Notes: a model not told the origin generated them from the letters alone. 64,000 nucleotides of DNA from Laspinema palackyanum D2a (GCA_025370845.1 JAMXFF010000002.1:24242-88241); one strand, 5' to 3'. Shown: positions 19,066 to 28,919, counted from the first letter of the stretch. Made by a program: numbers and translations.

Positions 19066-19364
19066 AGCAATTCATAATCATTCCTAGAATACAAGGTTTG
19101 CTTGTTTTGCTCATGCTGATTCTGTTCGGGCTAGACCTGGCTAAACCAGGAATTGGTCAATTTGCACTCATCCCAAGTTGGAAACAATCCGCCCAAACCA
19201 GTATTCCGAAAATTCCAAACTCACTCCCAATTCCTTCTATTCCCGCCATTCGGACTCAAACTGCCACCCCTTCAGCCGCACCGAACAAACCCACTCAACC
19301 CCCACCACAACGAGCCAACTGCACAGTGGTCGAAACCTATGCCGGTCAATGTCAACCAATATGA
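19062..19364 (+). CDS. Small secreted proline-rich protein, 100 aa
   Basis: Starts with an ATGA overlap. A signal-peptide or anchor helix (IQGLLVLLMLILFGLDLAKP) is followed by a Pro/Thr/Ser-rich, probably extended region and a short tail with two cysteines (ANCTVVETYAGQCQPI). Its layout matches small exported lipoprotein-like spacers of secretion operons, but there is no lipobox. The stop overlaps the start of the peptidase gene. Confidence 0.55.
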   Translation: MKQFIIIPRIQGLLVLLMLILFGLDLAKPGIGQFALIPSWKQSAQTSIPKIPNSLPIPSIPAIRTQTATPSAAPNKPTQPPPQRANCTVVETYAGQCQPI

Positions 19365-20245
19365 ACCAAACCTCACTTGATATACTGCAACGTCTCCCAG
19401 ATGAGTTTCAATATCGCGAACTCAAAGGGATTGAACTGCGAACCGAGCGCCAAAGCCAAGAACAACGCGAACGCACTGAAGCCGAAAATCAACAATGGAT
19501 TGCTCATTGGGAATCCCAGGCAACGGACAAGGAACGAGCAAGGGCACAATATCAAGCAGCAGTGAATCGGGGTCAGGCTGTCTGTGCGATCGCCAGTTTG
19601 ATTTTGCTCTCGTTCATGCTGATTCCGGGACTCAACCGAATGGCAGAACGCACCCTCAAACTTTACGAGTGGACTCATTCACCGGCAACCACGACGGCAA
19701 CCACGGTAACCAATGCTCACCCCTACTCCAACAAGACAACGGCTCCGGTTGCTCAGGCAAAAGTTGTCCCGTTCCGGCCACTAAAACAACATCGCGGTCC
19801 TCATTTTTACGATGATACCCCAACAGGTTCTTATGATTATGTCCTCGAACGCGATGGGTCAACAGCCGTCCCTATTCCTTCCCCTTGTAATGGAATTATT
19901 GGCCGAGTATGGTTCCAAGGTCGGACAGGAAACCTCTCAACAGGTTTTGGTGCAGGTCAGATTGTTGAGGTGGCCTGTGACGGTGGCAAACTTTGGCTGT
20001 TTGGACATTTGGTAAAAGGGTCGCCAACAAAACAACCGGGCGATCGCATTACCAAAGGAGAGGATATCGGCATCCAGGGTAAAACTGGGCGGACAAGTGG
20101 CGTTCACATCCACAACCAAATTCATGAATATTCCATTGGAATTGACGGGGTTCCCGTGCGCGGCGCTCGCATTACAGACCGAAAACTCACCCAGCCCCTC
20201 ATTGATGAATATCGCGATTTCTTAGCAACAGGAGGCGATAAGTGA
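19361..20245 (+). CDS. Membrane-anchored M23-type (lysostaphin-like) peptidase
   Basis: 294 aa from the ATG at 19361 (ATGA overlap). A glutamine/arginine-rich cytoplasmic helix precedes one transmembrane helix near residues 70-90, then the peptidase domain. PIPSPCNGIIGRVWFQ, LWLFGHLVKG, GDRITKGEDIGIQGKTG and TSGVHIHNQI follow the M23 order, with the GH and H-x-H zinc ligands present. The first H-x-G-x-D ligand pair of the family is not clear here (GSYDY instead), so activity is uncertain. M23 enzymes cut peptidoglycan cross-bridges; here it would open the wall for a transfer apparatus. Confidence 0.75.
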   Translation: MNQTSLDILQRLPDEFQYRELKGIELRTERQSQEQRERTEAENQQWIAHWESQATDKERARAQYQAAVNRGQAVCAIASLILLSFMLIPGLNRMAERTLKLYEWTHSPATTTATTVTNAHPYSNKTTAPVAQAKVVPFRPLKQHRGPHFYDDTPTGSYDYVLERDGSTAVPIPSPCNGIIGRVWFQGRTGNLSTGFGAGQIVEVACDGGKLWLFGHLVKGSPTKQPGDRITKGEDIGIQGKTGRTSGVHIHNQIHEYSIGIDGVPVRGARITDRKLTQPLIDEYRDFLATGGDK

Positions 20246-21381
20246 AACTTCACCACAAGATTTTGATAGGAGCCAGCGTAGGTGCGATCGCCATTGGAGG
20301 AATCAACCACCACATCAACGTAATGCCGTGCCAATTGCTGTCACCTGGAGCCAAGCAGATGTGCGAATTCGCAACCATTCCGGACACCGCCGCTGCTACT
20401 CAAAGTGGGTTTGTTTTAGGTGGAACTCTGACGGCCATCGGTCTGGGATTGTCCGTCTTGTCACATTCAGGCAGCCTCCGCAATGGAGGCAATCGCTCCG
20501 ACAACATAGCCCCTGACTCGTTCAGTTCAGCCACCAGTGTCGGCGAGTTGTACGCCCAGCAGTTGATGCAACGTCTCCAGCAACCGTTACCGCAGCAGGC
20601 TGAGTTTAACTGGAATTGGTTGCTTTATGGTGCGGTTGGGATTGCTGGTGCCATCGCCATCATCAATCCCACCACTCGCCAAACAATTGCTGAAACGGGG
20701 CTGGTTCGTCCTCTTGCTACTGCCCTTGAAACCATCACCTACCGGACTCCCCCAGCGATTGCCGATGTTGCAAAAGATATGAATTCCATTGCTGTTTATG
20801 CTATTGGTCACGCTGAAGGAAACTTGACTGTCTCCGGACAAGAAACATCCTTGATTAAAGGTCATGTTGACCCTAGTTTGATTGGTGGTAGAAGAGTCTG
20901 GAATAAAGGTTGGTGCAGTAATTATGGAAAAGGCGGTAATTTAGACCAAGCCAATCAAGGGTGCTTGCAGCGTACACAATCTCGGATTACCTTAATTTCT
21001 TCTAAGATGCAACAAAATGGTCTACCACCTGAACAAAATTTTGAACTTTTCCTTAATATTTTAGACCTTTGGAATCAAGCCAGTCCCCGAGTGAGTGATG
21101 TTGCTCCCAAAGTTGCCGGTGATTTATTCAAAAAAGGATTACGAGGTGATGAATTGATTCAACAAACTCGTATTGAATCTTTTCGTGATGAATCAACTGG
21201 TCTATTAAGCGCTGGTGGTTTGTTCAATATTTGCGCTAACCCTCGCAATCAAGCTCATGATTTCGTCAAGATGCACCCTTACCGTTCTGAAAATTGGAGA
21301 AATGGCTGTATCGACTGGGACCAAAATCGACGACGTAAAGCAATCAGTAATGTCTTAAAACACCGAGGTTATAAAAGATGA
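20242..21381 (+). CDS. Membrane protein with putative lysozyme/glycosidase-like domain
   Basis: 379 aa, GTG start at 20242 with GGAGG upstream and a 4-bp overlap with the peptidase gene. Three hydrophobic segments lie in the first 150 residues (for example ILIGASVGAIAIGGIN and WLLYGAVGIAGAIAIINPTT). The C-terminal region begins AIGHAEGNLTVSGQ and includes HVDPSLIGGRRVWNKGWCSN, which resembles lysozyme-like domains of cyanobacterial and phage proteins, where GHAEG is followed by a YGHTDPG-type motif. With the M23 gene it would give the operon two wall-cutting activities. Function by resemblance only. Confidence 0.55.
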   Translation: MKLHHKILIGASVGAIAIGGINHHINVMPCQLLSPGAKQMCEFATIPDTAAATQSGFVLGGTLTAIGLGLSVLSHSGSLRNGGNRSDNIAPDSFSSATSVGELYAQQLMQRLQQPLPQQAEFNWNWLLYGAVGIAGAIAIINPTTRQTIAETGLVRPLATALETITYRTPPAIADVAKDMNSIAVYAIGHAEGNLTVSGQETSLIKGHVDPSLIGGRRVWNKGWCSNYGKGGNLDQANQGCLQRTQSRITLISSKMQQNGLPPEQNFELFLNILDLWNQASPRVSDVAPKVAGDLFKKGLRGDELIQQTRIESFRDESTGLLSAGGLFNICANPRNQAHDFVKMHPYRSENWRNGCIDWDQNRRRKAISNVLKHRGYKR

Positions 21382-21686
21382 AAGACTTTGTTTCTGGAAT
21401 ATTTGTTGGTGGTTTCATCGTGGCTGCTGTTTATTTGGGTTGGGTTCACTTTGAGTTTGAATTGTTTGGTATAATTATCAATAGCACTCAATTTGAATCC
21501 GAAAATAATGCTCGATGTCGTGAGGAACTTAAACGGGCTAATCAACGCGCTTTTGCTTCAGATAAAATTGCTCAACAAATGCGAAATCGTGCCTTAATTG
21601 CTGAACAACAACTTCATCAAATTCATCAACAAAATTTACAATCACACCCAACTAACCCTCAACGTAATCAACAACTAGAACCATGA
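21378..21686 (+). CDS. Small membrane protein with coiled-coil tail, 102 aa
   Basis: ATGA overlap with the previous gene. A transmembrane helix at residues 5-22 (VSGIFVGGFIVAAVYLGWVH) is followed by an Arg/Gln/His-rich helix (ALIAEQQLHQIHQQNLQ). The topology resembles Rz-type spanins or entry-exclusion proteins, but no motif supports either. The stop overlaps the RuvC-like gene. Confidence 0.55.
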   Translation: MKDFVSGIFVGGFIVAAVYLGWVHFEFELFGIIINSTQFESENNARCREELKRANQRAFASDKIAQQMRNRALIAEQQLHQIHQQNLQSHPTNPQRNQQLEP

Positions 21687-22150
21687 AATTTATTGGAATA
21701 GACCCAGGAATCACAGGAGCGGTTGCTATAATCAACTCCTCAAAAATTCAATTAATTGATTCACCAATTTTTCAAATAAAAACCAAGAAAAAACCTGATA
21801 TTGCTGGATATTATCAAATTCTTAAACAATACACGGAGGATTCTACAGCAATTATAGAAGAAGTCCATGCAATGCCAGGACAAGGGGGTGTAAGTGGATT
21901 CAATTTTGGGACAGCATTCGGTATATGGATTGGAATATTGGCGGCTTTAGAAATTCCTTATGAATTTGTTTCACCCCAAAAATGGAAACGCCAGATGGGA
22001 GTAAAAGGAGAAAAAGATGAATCAAGAACTGTAGCTTTCCAATTATTTCCTCATCTGGCAGACCAATTAAATCTCAAAAAACATCATAACCGCGCTGATG
22101 CTTTATTGATGGCTGAATATTGTAAGAGGCGCTTTTCTATTGATGGCTAA
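21683..22150 (+). CDS. RuvC-like Holliday-junction endonuclease
   Basis: 155 aa, typical RuvC length. RNase H-fold catalytic acids are visible: MKFIGIDPGITGA (Asp7), AIIEEVHAMPGQG (Glu near residue 60) and KKHHNRADALLMAEY (Asp near residue 142), matching the D-E-D pattern. Such enzymes resolve four-way junctions; phage and plasmid versions serve recombination or replication of the element. Last gene of the transfer-like operon, overlapping the previous gene by 4 bp. Convergent with the collagen-like gene 8 bp away. Confidence 0.8.
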   Translation: MKFIGIDPGITGAVAIINSSKIQLIDSPIFQIKTKKKPDIAGYYQILKQYTEDSTAIIEEVHAMPGQGGVSGFNFGTAFGIWIGILAALEIPYEFVSPQKWKRQMGVKGEKDESRTVAFQLFPHLADQLNLKKHHNRADALLMAEYCKRRFSIDG

Positions 22151-22158
22151 ATGTCAAG

Positions 22159-23691
22159 TTAGGTAATAAAGAAACTGATACCAGCCATTGAAATTGTGTT
22201 ATTTGTTGGAGACGCAGGAATACCCGCAATTATTTGTCCTGCTGTGTTAACATCTACTCTGACAAGAGTACCTCCATTCACAAAGCCTACTTGCCAACTG
22301 ATTTGATTAACATTCGGTCTATATCCCACCGGCAACGTTCCAAATATTGTTCTATCACCACTCACTCGTTCTGCTATTCCTTGCAATAGGACAAGTTTAC
22401 CCATTCTCCGGCAAGTAACAGGATGCCCACTCAACGACTGCCATCCTGCCGCGAATGTTATCCCTACAGGTGCTTCAGCAGTAGCAATTGGTCCCTCTGG
22501 TCCTTGTGGTCCTTGTGGTCCGGTTGCACCTGTTGCACCTGTTGCACCTGTTGCACCTGTTAAACCTCGTAAACCTTGTGGACCTTGTGGACCTTGTGGA
22601 CCAGTTAAACCTTGAATTCCTTCTGGGCCGGTTGCACCAACATCACCCTTATCTCCTTTTGGACCAACAGGACCAACGGGACCGGGTTCACCTTGTGGAC
22701 CTTGTGGACCTTCTGGACCACCAGCGGGACCAGGTTCACCTTGAATTCCTTGTGGACCAACAGGACCAACAGGACCAACAGGACCTTCTGGACCAATATC
22801 ACCTTTATCACCTTTAGGACCAGGTTGACCTTGTGGACCAATTGGACCGGGTTCACCAGTATCACCTTTTAAACCTTGAATTCCTTGTGGACCGGGTTCA
22901 CCAATATCACCTTTGGGACCAATAGGACCAATATCACCAACCGGACCGGCTTGACCTTGTGGACCAACCGGACCAACTGGACCAACTGGACCGGGTTGAC
23001 CAACTTCTCCTTTATCTCCTTTTGGACCAATGGGACCGGGTTGACCAATAGGACCGGCTTCACCAACTGGACCGGGTTCACCTTGTGGACCTGGGTCACC
23101 TTTATCACCTTTGGGACCAATTGGACCTGGGTCACCTTGTGGACCAACGGGACCAACTATCCCGGGTTCACCTATATCACCTTTATCACCTTTTGGACCT
23201 GGGTCGCCTTGTGGACCTGGGTCACCTTGTGGGCCTTTTAAATCAACAAGTTCACCAAAAGTCCCGTTTGTATTTTGGAGTTGAAGTTGAGTACCAATCC
23301 ATTGATGAGTTGGAAGTACCACATCATCATCAATAATCCAAAGACTTGCTCTAGTAATCTCGCCTAGTTCTGTTCCAAATACATTGATTAAATCCAGAGG
23401 AATAAATTCATTTGGTTCAACCATTAAATCTTCAATGATTTCAAAATCACAGAATTTTACACCTCCTTCCCCATCGGCCCACAACAAATCTTGACCTGTT
23501 CCCGTGCCATGAGGAACATCATAATCTGATTTTCTAGTTGCTCTACCTTCAATAGTAGTTGACGAAATATTGCGTACTCTTACCCCACATTGACCTGTTA
23601 AATCTCCTTCTCTGATTACTCCTACTTTTGGAGTCAACCAATTTCCATCTTCCCTTACACGATATTCTGCTTGAGTGAATTGTAATGTCAT
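22159..23691 (-). CDS. Collagen-like protein with N-terminal Calx-beta-like domain
   Basis: 510 aa. Residues 1-130 resemble a Calx-beta fold (ending in the [12 protein letters not shown] type of strand). Residues about 155-400 are some 80 uninterrupted Gly-X-Y triplets ([14 protein letters not shown] and variants) that would form a collagen triple helix. The C-terminal 100 residues ([18 protein letters not shown]...) look like a globular beta head as in phage tail fibres. No signal peptide is seen. Could be a surface fibre or a tail-fibre-like adhesin. The GC-rich triplet DNA creates long false open frames on the other strand. Confidence 0.85.
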   Translation of the reverse strand: MTLQFTQAEYRVREDGNWLTPKVGVIREGDLTGQCGVRVRNISSTTIEGRATRKSDYDVPHGTGTGQDLLWADGEGGVKFCDFEIIEDLMVEPNEFIPLDLINVFGTELGEITRASLWIIDDDVVLPTHQWIGTQLQLQNTNGTFGELVDLKGPQGDPGPQGDPGPKGDKGDIGEPGIVGPVGPQGDPGPIGPKGDKGDPGPQGEPGPVGEAGPIGQPGPIGPKGDKGEVGQPGPVGPVGPVGPQGQAGPVGDIGPIGPKGDIGEPGPQGIQGLKGDTGEPGPIGPQGQPGPKGDKGDIGPEGPVGPVGPVGPQGIQGEPGPAGGPEGPQGPQGEPGPVGPVGPKGDKGDVGATGPEGIQGLTGPQGPQGPQGLRGLTGATGATGATGATGPQGPQGPEGPIATAEAPVGITFAAGWQSLSGHPVTCRRMGKLVLLQGIAERVSGDRTIFGTLPVGYRPNVNQISWQVGFVNGGTLVRVDVNTAGQIIAGIPASPTNNTISMAGISFFIT

Positions 23692-23724
23692 AATTTCTAA
23701 ACCCTCAATTTATTCAAAATTATA

Positions 23725-25038
23725 TCATGGAGTCAAATACAGGGTCGAATTAAATTCTTCTGGCATAGAAGATTCGGTACTGTATTGAAGATAATATGTT
23801 CCGGGGTTTAGTCGAATTGTCCCTTCACTTTGATAAGCATCATTAGAATCCCAGATAACTGAATTAGCTTGTTCATTAAGTAAAGCAGCGATGGCATTAT
23901 TAGTGGTTAATCGTAAAGTCGCTGGCATAGCAAGATGGAAGGTGAAAAAGTCAACGACATCATCACCCCCAATAGTTTCTATAATTTCGCTATAACCTGA
24001 GTGGTCTGAACCTGAGATTTCTCCATTATTCCAAATAATCCCTTCTGGTTCAAATCCTTCTGGATAAAGAGTTCCTAAGAACCACGCAGTATCCGCAGAA
24101 TTATTGCCATTACCTTCAATTTCCTCAAATATTTCGGCAATTCTTTCTATTTGAGGGATGTGTAATTCTGTAGTTCCTGTTGTATCAACTGTATCTAATG
24201 CTAGAAATCCAAGGGTTCCATTAGCCACTCTAATTTGAATGGTGATTAAATTACTAATTTTTCGAGTTGAGCTAAGTGGATTAGTCGCTTGACTTGGAAT
24301 TCCCCACAGAGTTAAAGTCTCATCCGCCCAAACATAAATAGCATCTTTCTCTGTTTCCGAGGTTGAGATTTGCCATTTAACTTCATAAATTCCGGGTAAC
24401 AGATTGTTCCATATAGCCAAACTGCCTTCTACTCCGTAGCCATTTAATCTTGAGCGATCGCCTGTCAATTCTTGAGAAAGAGTTGAAATAGCTCTTGCAC
24501 CTGTTGCTGTTGATATTTGACAAGTTGTGTCTGTTTGTACATTGCCTATTGTTTTTGTTGGTATCAGAGATATTGGTTCTGGCACCAAATATGGTAACGG
24601 TGACAAATATTGTAAATTGCGTATTTTGAATTCAGTGTTGCCTATTTTGGAAAATACATCCAAGGCAACAAAGGTGATGTAATCATAAACAACTTCAATA
24701 GTGGTAGTAAACCAATTTCTTACCCACACTGTAGAAGATTGTTGAGTAGCTCCTTCTCGTCCTGTTACTTTGACGAATCTTTTTCCATTCCAGGCATAGA
24801 GTGAATCATTGTACTCTAATTCTCTTGAGTATAAACTTACCTCTATTTGATAAACTCCCGGAGCCAAGCCAGTTAATTTAGCTGCACTTCCTTCTGTTCC
24901 TTTCTCTGATAGGAAGTTTTCTGTTCCTGTTACTATTTCCCACAACCTCGACATTTGTAAACTTGTGTTTCCTGTCGATAAAGTAATTTCTGACTGGTCT
25001 ATCTGTACTGTGCCTCTTGTCAGTATTGAATTCTGCAT
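23725..25038 (-). CDS. Unknown 437-aa protein of beta-sandwich modules
   Basis: Two similar modules of about 150 residues can be seen: each has a Gly-rich turn with a PGVYQIEVSLYSRELEYN or PGIYEVKWQISTSETEKD strand, then YAWNGK or YVWADE, then a strand with FVALDV or FLALDT. A third C-terminal module ends in LNPGTYYLQYS, typical of extracellular beta-sandwich (PPC-like) domains. No signal peptide at the N-terminus. Close to the collagen-like gene (33 bp) and likely co-transcribed; probably a surface or secreted structural protein. Confidence 0.6.
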   Translation of the reverse strand: MQNSILTRGTVQIDQSEITLSTGNTSLQMSRLWEIVTGTENFLSEKGTEGSAAKLTGLAPGVYQIEVSLYSRELEYNDSLYAWNGKRFVKVTGREGATQQSSTVWVRNWFTTTIEVVYDYITFVALDVFSKIGNTEFKIRNLQYLSPLPYLVPEPISLIPTKTIGNVQTDTTCQISTATGARAISTLSQELTGDRSRLNGYGVEGSLAIWNNLLPGIYEVKWQISTSETEKDAIYVWADETLTLWGIPSQATNPLSSTRKISNLITIQIRVANGTLGFLALDTVDTTGTTELHIPQIERIAEIFEEIEGNGNNSADTAWFLGTLYPEGFEPEGIIWNNGEISGSDHSGYSEIIETIGGDDVVDFFTFHLAMPATLRLTTNNAIAALLNEQANSVIWDSNDAYQSEGTIRLNPGTYYLQYSTESSMPEEFNSTLYLTP

Positions 25039-25089
25039 AATTGAAAATAGAAAGACTCTTGTCTGATTCTAACATGAATTTTAAAGAAG

Positions 25090-26916
25090 TTATTGACCAA
25101 TTAAAACGAACCCTGCCCAAAAGAAGGGATGGGAAAATCGGGGGGTATTAATTAAATTTAATTGAGCTTTAGATAAAGATTCAGATGGAGATAAACCGTG
25201 TTGAAAAAGATATTTGTAAAATTCATTCATAAACAGGGCAGTAGCTTCATCATCAACAGCCCAGAGAGTTGCTAAAGTAAATCGCGCACCGGCACGAGCC
25301 GCCAATCCTGCTAATCCCAATGTAGCTTTCTCGTCTCCTACAGCCGTTTCACAAGCCGATAATACTAAAAGTTCAATTGGCTTAGAATTTAGGGTTAATA
25401 ACTTTTCTAATTCTCTAATATTTAACTTACCATTCCAAGTCAATAAAAATGTTTCTTCAAAACTTGAGCTAAATTTTCCATGTGTTGCCAGATGTACAAT
25501 TGGATAATAATTTTTCTCTAGTCTTTTCCTCAGATTTTCCAGAGTAAAATCTTGATTCAGTAAACTCAAACTATGAGGAGCCAATTGCTGAATTGTCTCG
25601 ATTTCAACTTCTACTTTAGGCAATTCATTAAATGCTTGATGAGATTCAGTGATTCCACCGGCTAAAATCTCATTCTTTATTGTTTTGGGTTTAGACAATA
25701 ATCCTTGGGAGATAAGTATCTCATATCGAGTAATAGCATAAGATTCTCCATCGTGCATTGTTGCCAAAGGCAATCTCCTAAATTGATTATCTAATCTAAA
25801 AATTAAAGTTTTGACTTCTCCTGATAAATTTAAAGGTTTTATCAACCAATCATAAAGCTTTTCAGAAAACTCTTTTGAGTCAATATCTTGAATATTTTCA
25901 TAAAAGTTATCAGTAAATTGTTGAAATTCTGCTTCGGTGATAGAAACTTGATGAAGTTGATAAGTATTGTCTCTCACTGAAAGAATCATTAACCGATTGG
26001 GCAGCAGAATCGGATAAATCATAATGCTGTCAGGTTCATCAGATGATATAAATGTTAAGTCAGATTCTAAGCAAATTTCATCAAAAAAGATGCTAACTTC
26101 AGTTGATTGTTTTTGTTCAATGACAGATTGAGCCAATTGTAATTGTTCAGTGCTGGCATCTGGTTTAAGTAATATATCCAAAAATTCTTGATAAATCGGT
26201 TCAATCTCTTCAAAGTCTAAGGATAAAAATTTAATATGAGATAAAGCATCAGAATACATAAGGATAGCCGATTCAGTATTATCCATCTGGGAATATGTTC
26301 GAGCCAGACCCCATGCCCAACGAAATAGGGCTTCAGAATCTTGTTGAGATTCGGCAATTGCATAAGCCTGATAAAATATATCTTTAGCTGATTCAATATT
26401 TCCTTGCAATTCATTTGTTCTGGCTCTCAAACCTAATGAATAACTTAGGAATTTTGATTCAGAAACTTGGTTCAAAATATTTAAGGCTTCTTGATATAGT
26501 TCAATTTGGATTAAACTATAACTAAAATGTATTCTTTCTGAATCGGTAGATATTCCATGTTTAAGTTCATCAATAATTTCTAAAATTTGTTCGGTTACTG
26601 GTTGTTGTTTGATAAGCAGAGAGAGCAGATTGAGTTGAGCCATGATATAGGTATCATTCTCGTCTGTCTGGTTTATAATGGATTGATATAATCTAATCGC
26701 TCGATTTGGGTCATTAGTTTGAACTAAGTTAGCTAAAATTATTACAGCTTTTGAGCGGTAGCTATTTGATGGAGCTATTTGTACTGCCCTTTCGGCTGCT
26801 GTGATATCTCCCTTAATTGCTTTATCAATTAATTCTGAATACACCTCTGTAGATAAAGTCTCTGTAGAGATTGACAATGTTGTTAACAAACCCATGACTA
26901 TGGAAGATAATCTCAT
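25090..26916 (-). CDS. CHAT-domain caspase-like peptidase with TPR repeats
   Basis: 608 aa. A possible signal/anchor (MGLLTTLSISTE) is followed by TPR-like helical repeats to about residue 300. The CHAT domain fills the C-terminus: IVHLATHGKFSSS (catalytic His) and LLVLSACETAVGD (catalytic Cys), then LAARAGARFTLATLW and FWAGFVLIG, all hallmarks of the family. CHAT proteins are caspase-superfamily cysteine proteases in signalling or cell-death pathways. The start at 26916 faces and overlaps the start of the plus-strand TPR gene; M8 at 26895 is an alternative. Confidence 0.85.
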   Translation of the reverse strand: MRLSSIVMGLLTTLSISTETLSTEVYSELIDKAIKGDITAAERAVQIAPSNSYRSKAVIILANLVQTNDPNRAIRLYQSIINQTDENDTYIMAQLNLLSLLIKQQPVTEQILEIIDELKHGISTDSERIHFSYSLIQIELYQEALNILNQVSESKFLSYSLGLRARTNELQGNIESAKDIFYQAYAIAESQQDSEALFRWAWGLARTYSQMDNTESAILMYSDALSHIKFLSLDFEEIEPIYQEFLDILLKPDASTEQLQLAQSVIEQKQSTEVSIFFDEICLESDLTFISSDEPDSIMIYPILLPNRLMILSVRDNTYQLHQVSITEAEFQQFTDNFYENIQDIDSKEFSEKLYDWLIKPLNLSGEVKTLIFRLDNQFRRLPLATMHDGESYAITRYEILISQGLLSKPKTIKNEILAGGITESHQAFNELPKVEVEIETIQQLAPHSLSLLNQDFTLENLRKRLEKNYYPIVHLATHGKFSSSFEETFLLTWNGKLNIRELEKLLTLNSKPIELLVLSACETAVGDEKATLGLAGLAARAGARFTLATLWAVDDEATALFMNEFYKYLFQHGLSPSESLSKAQLNLINTPRFSHPFFWAGFVLIGQ

Positions 26917-28117
26917 TAAGTTAATTGATATTTATGATAAAAGTATCTCTAATTATAATCCAGATAATTTACTTTCACTCTTAATCAATCGGTCTAATAT
27001 TCAGAATCAATTAAATAGTTCTCCAGAAAGTTGTCTAAGAATTTTGGAATTAGACCAAAACTTCAAACGACTTAATTTAGAGATTCCTGAAGAATATCGT
27101 CAACTTTTTAATCCTGAGCAATCACATTGGTGGTGGTTTTGTAAGACCCGACATAAACTAGATAAATTAGATTGGTTATGGAACGATATTTCTTTAGGTG
27201 TGTTTGCTGCTGCTGCTTCTGTTTTAATAGATACTTGCAGCAAGTTTTTATTAATTGGTCCTGACATTATTAGTTCTCTGATTCTAGGTAGTCATTCTAT
27301 CTTAGCTGTTCTTGCTGTCCAGGGTTCTCTTACTAAAAAAGGTCAATTTATCCTGGAAACTCTTTTTAAAAACCTTGGTCTTCCTCGCTATTTATGGAAA
27401 GAATCACAGCTATTTTTTAGTATAATTTGTTTAGTGATTGTTTTGCTGTTCCATAATTATGTACTTCCTGCTTTATCATCTTACTACACAACCAGAGGAA
27501 TTGTTTATTATGAACAGGGAGAACTATTTGAGGCCAATCAAAGATTTAAGAGAGCTTTTAAAGTAGATGAAACCAATGCTAAAGCTGCTTATCAACTAGG
27601 CTTAATTCAAGAATCATTAGATTTAGATGAGGCGATAAAATATTACAAAATAGCTTTAAATAGTGGATATGTTCCAGCCTATAACAATCTAGGAAGAATT
27701 TTGCTAAAATCAGGAGAACTAGAATTAGCTACAGTATTTTTATTACAAGGAATGAGAGAATTGGAGAATACCAATTATGAAGAATTAGAATACTATTTAT
27801 TAAAAAATTTAGGATGGGTACGCTTAAAACAAGGAAGATATGAAGAAGCTAAAACAGTCCTAGAATTAGCGGCTAAGGTTGGATTACCATATAGAAAAGG
27901 AGTAGCAAGTCAATGTTTATTGGCACAAGTCAAAGAAAATTTACGTCTGGACCCACAAAGTGAATGGCAAAATTGTCTGGCCTATGCTTCATCAAATAAT
28001 CCAGATGAGGATGAATGGATACATCAAGCTAGAGAATTTTACAAGGAAAATGAGGAAAAAATTTGGACTGATTACAACAATTCTTTGGATGAGTTTAACA
28101 ACAACAGTAAACGCTAA
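26894..28117 (+). CDS. TPR-repeat membrane protein
   Basis: 407 aa from the ATG at 26894 (a second ATG is at 26900). Three hydrophobic helices lie at about residues 100-200 (FAAAASVLIDTCSKFLLIG; LILGSHSILAVLAVQG; FFSIICLVIVLLFHNYVLPA). After them come TPR repeats (AKAAYQLGLIQESLDLDEAI, PAYNNLGRILLKSGELELAT, and two more). The start region overlaps the divergent CHAT gene, so both 5' ends share DNA. CHAT, TPR and FecR genes commonly cluster in cyanobacteria, suggesting one envelope signalling unit. Confidence 0.75.
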   Translation: MTMEDNLIKLIDIYDKSISNYNPDNLLSLLINRSNIQNQLNSSPESCLRILELDQNFKRLNLEIPEEYRQLFNPEQSHWWWFCKTRHKLDKLDWLWNDISLGVFAAAASVLIDTCSKFLLIGPDIISSLILGSHSILAVLAVQGSLTKKGQFILETLFKNLGLPRYLWKESQLFFSIICLVIVLLFHNYVLPALSSYYTTRGIVYYEQGELFEANQRFKRAFKVDETNAKAAYQLGLIQESLDLDEAIKYYKIALNSGYVPAYNNLGRILLKSGELELATVFLLQGMRELENTNYEELEYYLLKNLGWVRLKQGRYEEAKTVLELAAKVGLPYRKGVASQCLLAQVKENLRLDPQSEWQNCLAYASSNNPDEDEWIHQAREFYKENEEKIWTDYNNSLDEFNNNSKR

Positions 28118-28880
28118 TACAATAGTAGAGTTAAATGGTCGAGCTTATCTGAATCGTCAGGGAACAGTAATTGAAGCCAGTCAGGGACAACGATTACAGT
28201 TTGGGGATATTATCAGAACTAGAACCGGAACATCTATGAAAATTTTGTGTTCCACAGGTCAACTATGGAATGTCCCGGAAAACGTATTCTCAGGTGTCGC
28301 AGGAGGGTGTCGTAGTCGCTTAAGCCGTTTTCGTAGTGGCGAGGGCCTCAATATCCATCCTCTGACTCGAATTCAACCAAATCAAACGTTCAACATTAGT
28401 TGGTCATCTAATTTAGAATCGGTTGAAGCAACAATAACTCTATCCTCCGATTTAGGACAAATTTGGTCAGGCACAGGAATAGATACGGTTGAAATCCCTG
28501 CTCTTGACCCAGGATTTTACACGGTCACTGTAAAAATTGGTTCGGCAGCTTCGGCTATTGGGCGATTTGAAGTGGTCAAACTGGATGAACTCAATCTCAT
28601 TCAAAATCAGATAAGGCTTCTTGACACGCTCTCTTTATCTGATGAGCAGAAACAGATTGCTGTTGCCAATATCTATCTGAATGAGGGACTTCACTATGAT
28701 GCCCTGGAATTGCTTAAAAATTTGAACACTGCTGAATCATTTCTGATTAGCGGAGACCTATTCAATCAATTGGGTCTGACTGAACAAGCTGCTTTTCACT
28801 ACTCTCAAGCTCTCATCATAGCCATTCAGAATAATCAGTCAGACTTAATCACCCACATCTTCTACTCTCTTCTTAATTGA
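28050..28880 (+). CDS. FecR-like exported protein
   Basis: 276 aa from the ATG at 28050, chosen because it has AAGGA upstream and begins a clean signal peptide (MRKKFGLITTILWMSLTTTV, cut after VNA). It overlaps the TPR gene by 68 bp. Mature residues show the FecR pattern: TVIEASQGQRLQFGDIIRTR then GTSMKILCSTGQLWNVP. A Big/Ig-like beta segment follows, and the C-terminus has a short TPR-like helix pair. FecR-type proteins sense or anchor at the envelope. A typical partner of CHAT/TPR genes. Confidence 0.75.
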   Translation: MRKKFGLITTILWMSLTTTVNANTIVELNGRAYLNRQGTVIEASQGQRLQFGDIIRTRTGTSMKILCSTGQLWNVPENVFSGVAGGCRSRLSRFRSGEGLNIHPLTRIQPNQTFNISWSSNLESVEATITLSSDLGQIWSGTGIDTVEIPALDPGFYTVTVKIGSAASAIGRFEVVKLDELNLIQNQIRLLDTLSLSDEQKQIAVANIYLNEGLHYDALELLKNLNTAESFLISGDLFNQLGLTEQAAFHYSQALIIAIQNNQSDLITHIFYSLLN

Positions 28881-28919
28881 TGAAAGACACATCAGTTTTT
28901 TGGCCCTTTTCTATGTCAC

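Noticed and set aside
22488..23336. Long open frames on the plus strand and other minus frames across the collagen-like gene
   Set aside because: They arise because the Gly-X-Y triplet DNA lacks stops in several frames. Their proteins are periodic low-complexity mirror images.
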